Origin: Priapulus caudatus
Taxonomy: Eukaryota > Priapulida > Priapulimorpha > Priapulimorphida > Priapulidae
Length of the DNA: 47,583 bases
Reading direction: 5' to 3'
Assembly (NCBI RefSeq): GCF_000485595.1
Contig: NW_014578066.1
Location: 64,866-112,448, forward strand
Shown here in pieces: positions 47,294-47,583 of the stretch. Positions within the stretch are counted from its first letter, which is position 1. Each line of letters begins with the position of its first letter. A program made the translations under genes and the position numbers. Under the pieces are notes generated by a model. It was not told where the DNA came from and made no database searches. It was given only the letters and a program-made list of their open reading frames with translations.

Positions 47294-47583
47294 GAAGAAG
47301 AAGAAGGAGCAGACAAGAGCAAGAAGAGGAAGAAAGTGAGTACTTGTGAAATACTTTCTCTAACTGAATTTTCTCAGCACGGATGTACCGGTGATAAAAT
47401 GCTGACCATTTGTGCCACTTTTGGAATGGTATAGTAATTGTTGATTGGTGTTTTGCCATTTGTTCATGTGATGATGTGTACACTGTACCACTGGCACTGT
47501 GGCGAGTGATGGGTGAACTTTGACCCAACGTCGGTCGCTGTCGTTGTAGTGTGTTTGCGCCAGTCGCCGAGAGGAAGTGGAGG
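47294..47583 (+). repeat. Exon-bearing array, variant units at window edge
   Basis: An exon end (47294-47335, coding EEEEGADKSKKRKK-like) is followed by GTGAGTACTTGTG and a normal unit as far as TAGTAATTGTTGATTG (about 47446). It then changes to unique sequence through GCGCCAGTCGCCGA and returns to GAGGAAGTGGAGG at the window end. The unique stretch replaces the usual acceptor, so this may be the outermost unit of an array. Confidence 0.6.

Noticed and set aside
1-47583. Prokaryotic features: operons, CRISPR arrays, ribosome binding sites
   Set aside because: The tandem repeats have no spacer pattern of CRISPR type; splice sites, poly(A) signals and animal-type transposons place the sequence in a eukaryote.

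Overview
The window is eukaryotic, almost certainly from an invertebrate metazoan. It has GT...AG splice signals, AATAAA poly(A) signals and TATA boxes. The coding remnants are of animal type: PIF1-like helicase, BEL/Pao gag and integrase, Ty3/Gypsy and LINE reverse transcriptase, PIF/Harbinger transposase, P2X7-like cytosolic domain, DUF4806-like and BED-finger-like pieces. I see no operon, Shine-Dalgarno site, CRISPR array, rRNA or tRNA gene. The species cannot be named from sequence alone. The region is transposon-dense, and it looks like an unpolished long-read assembly: copies of one repeat differ mainly by single-base indels, and there are N runs at 20855-21616, 34485-34509 and 47293.

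Layout: one locus of about 13 kb appears three times in the same orientation. Copy A (1-13044) is the longest. Copy B (27717-34484) repeats A 1-8600. Copy C (41068-47292) repeats A 5390-12370. The order is: leader repeats, PIF1-like helicase with an unusual C-terminal extension, TATA/LTR-like region, gag and zinc knuckle fused to a BEL/Pao integrase with no protease, RT or RNase H, a 34-bp palindrome, a TATCAGATA cluster, a GC hairpin, a ~235-bp satellite, a tandem array whose ~195-bp unit carries a small exon with both splice sites, a possible BED finger, a CGTACGC cluster, a detached BEL integrase C-terminal piece, and exons of an unrecognised gene. Copy A alone carries three abrupt GC-rich low-complexity stretches (640-1395, 4477-4693, 6605-7930) inside otherwise collinear sequence.

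Between A and B (13045-27716) lies a transposon graveyard. Antisense LINE, CR1/L2-like RT, Gypsy RT, a second LINE RT, Harbinger transposase and a second BEL/Pao integrase with its probable 3' LTR follow each other within 3.3 kb. Next comes a ~600-bp inverted repeat (16660-17250 and 20205-20854) enclosing a third helicase copy that is fused to a P2X7-like fragment, then the large gap, a GC-rich stretch, a coiled-coil ORF/recombinase/LINE block (23085-24590, duplicated at 34537-36230), a second P2X7-like fragment and a probable LTR (about 27000-27716).

Between B and C (36240-41067) is the least repetitive sequence. It holds the cleanest unrecognised long ORF in the window (39567-40256) and several exon-like pieces. 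No intact autonomous element is present. Almost every coding match is frameshifted, so features are called as pseudogenes or fragments unless stated, and assembly indels and true decay cannot be separated from sequence alone.
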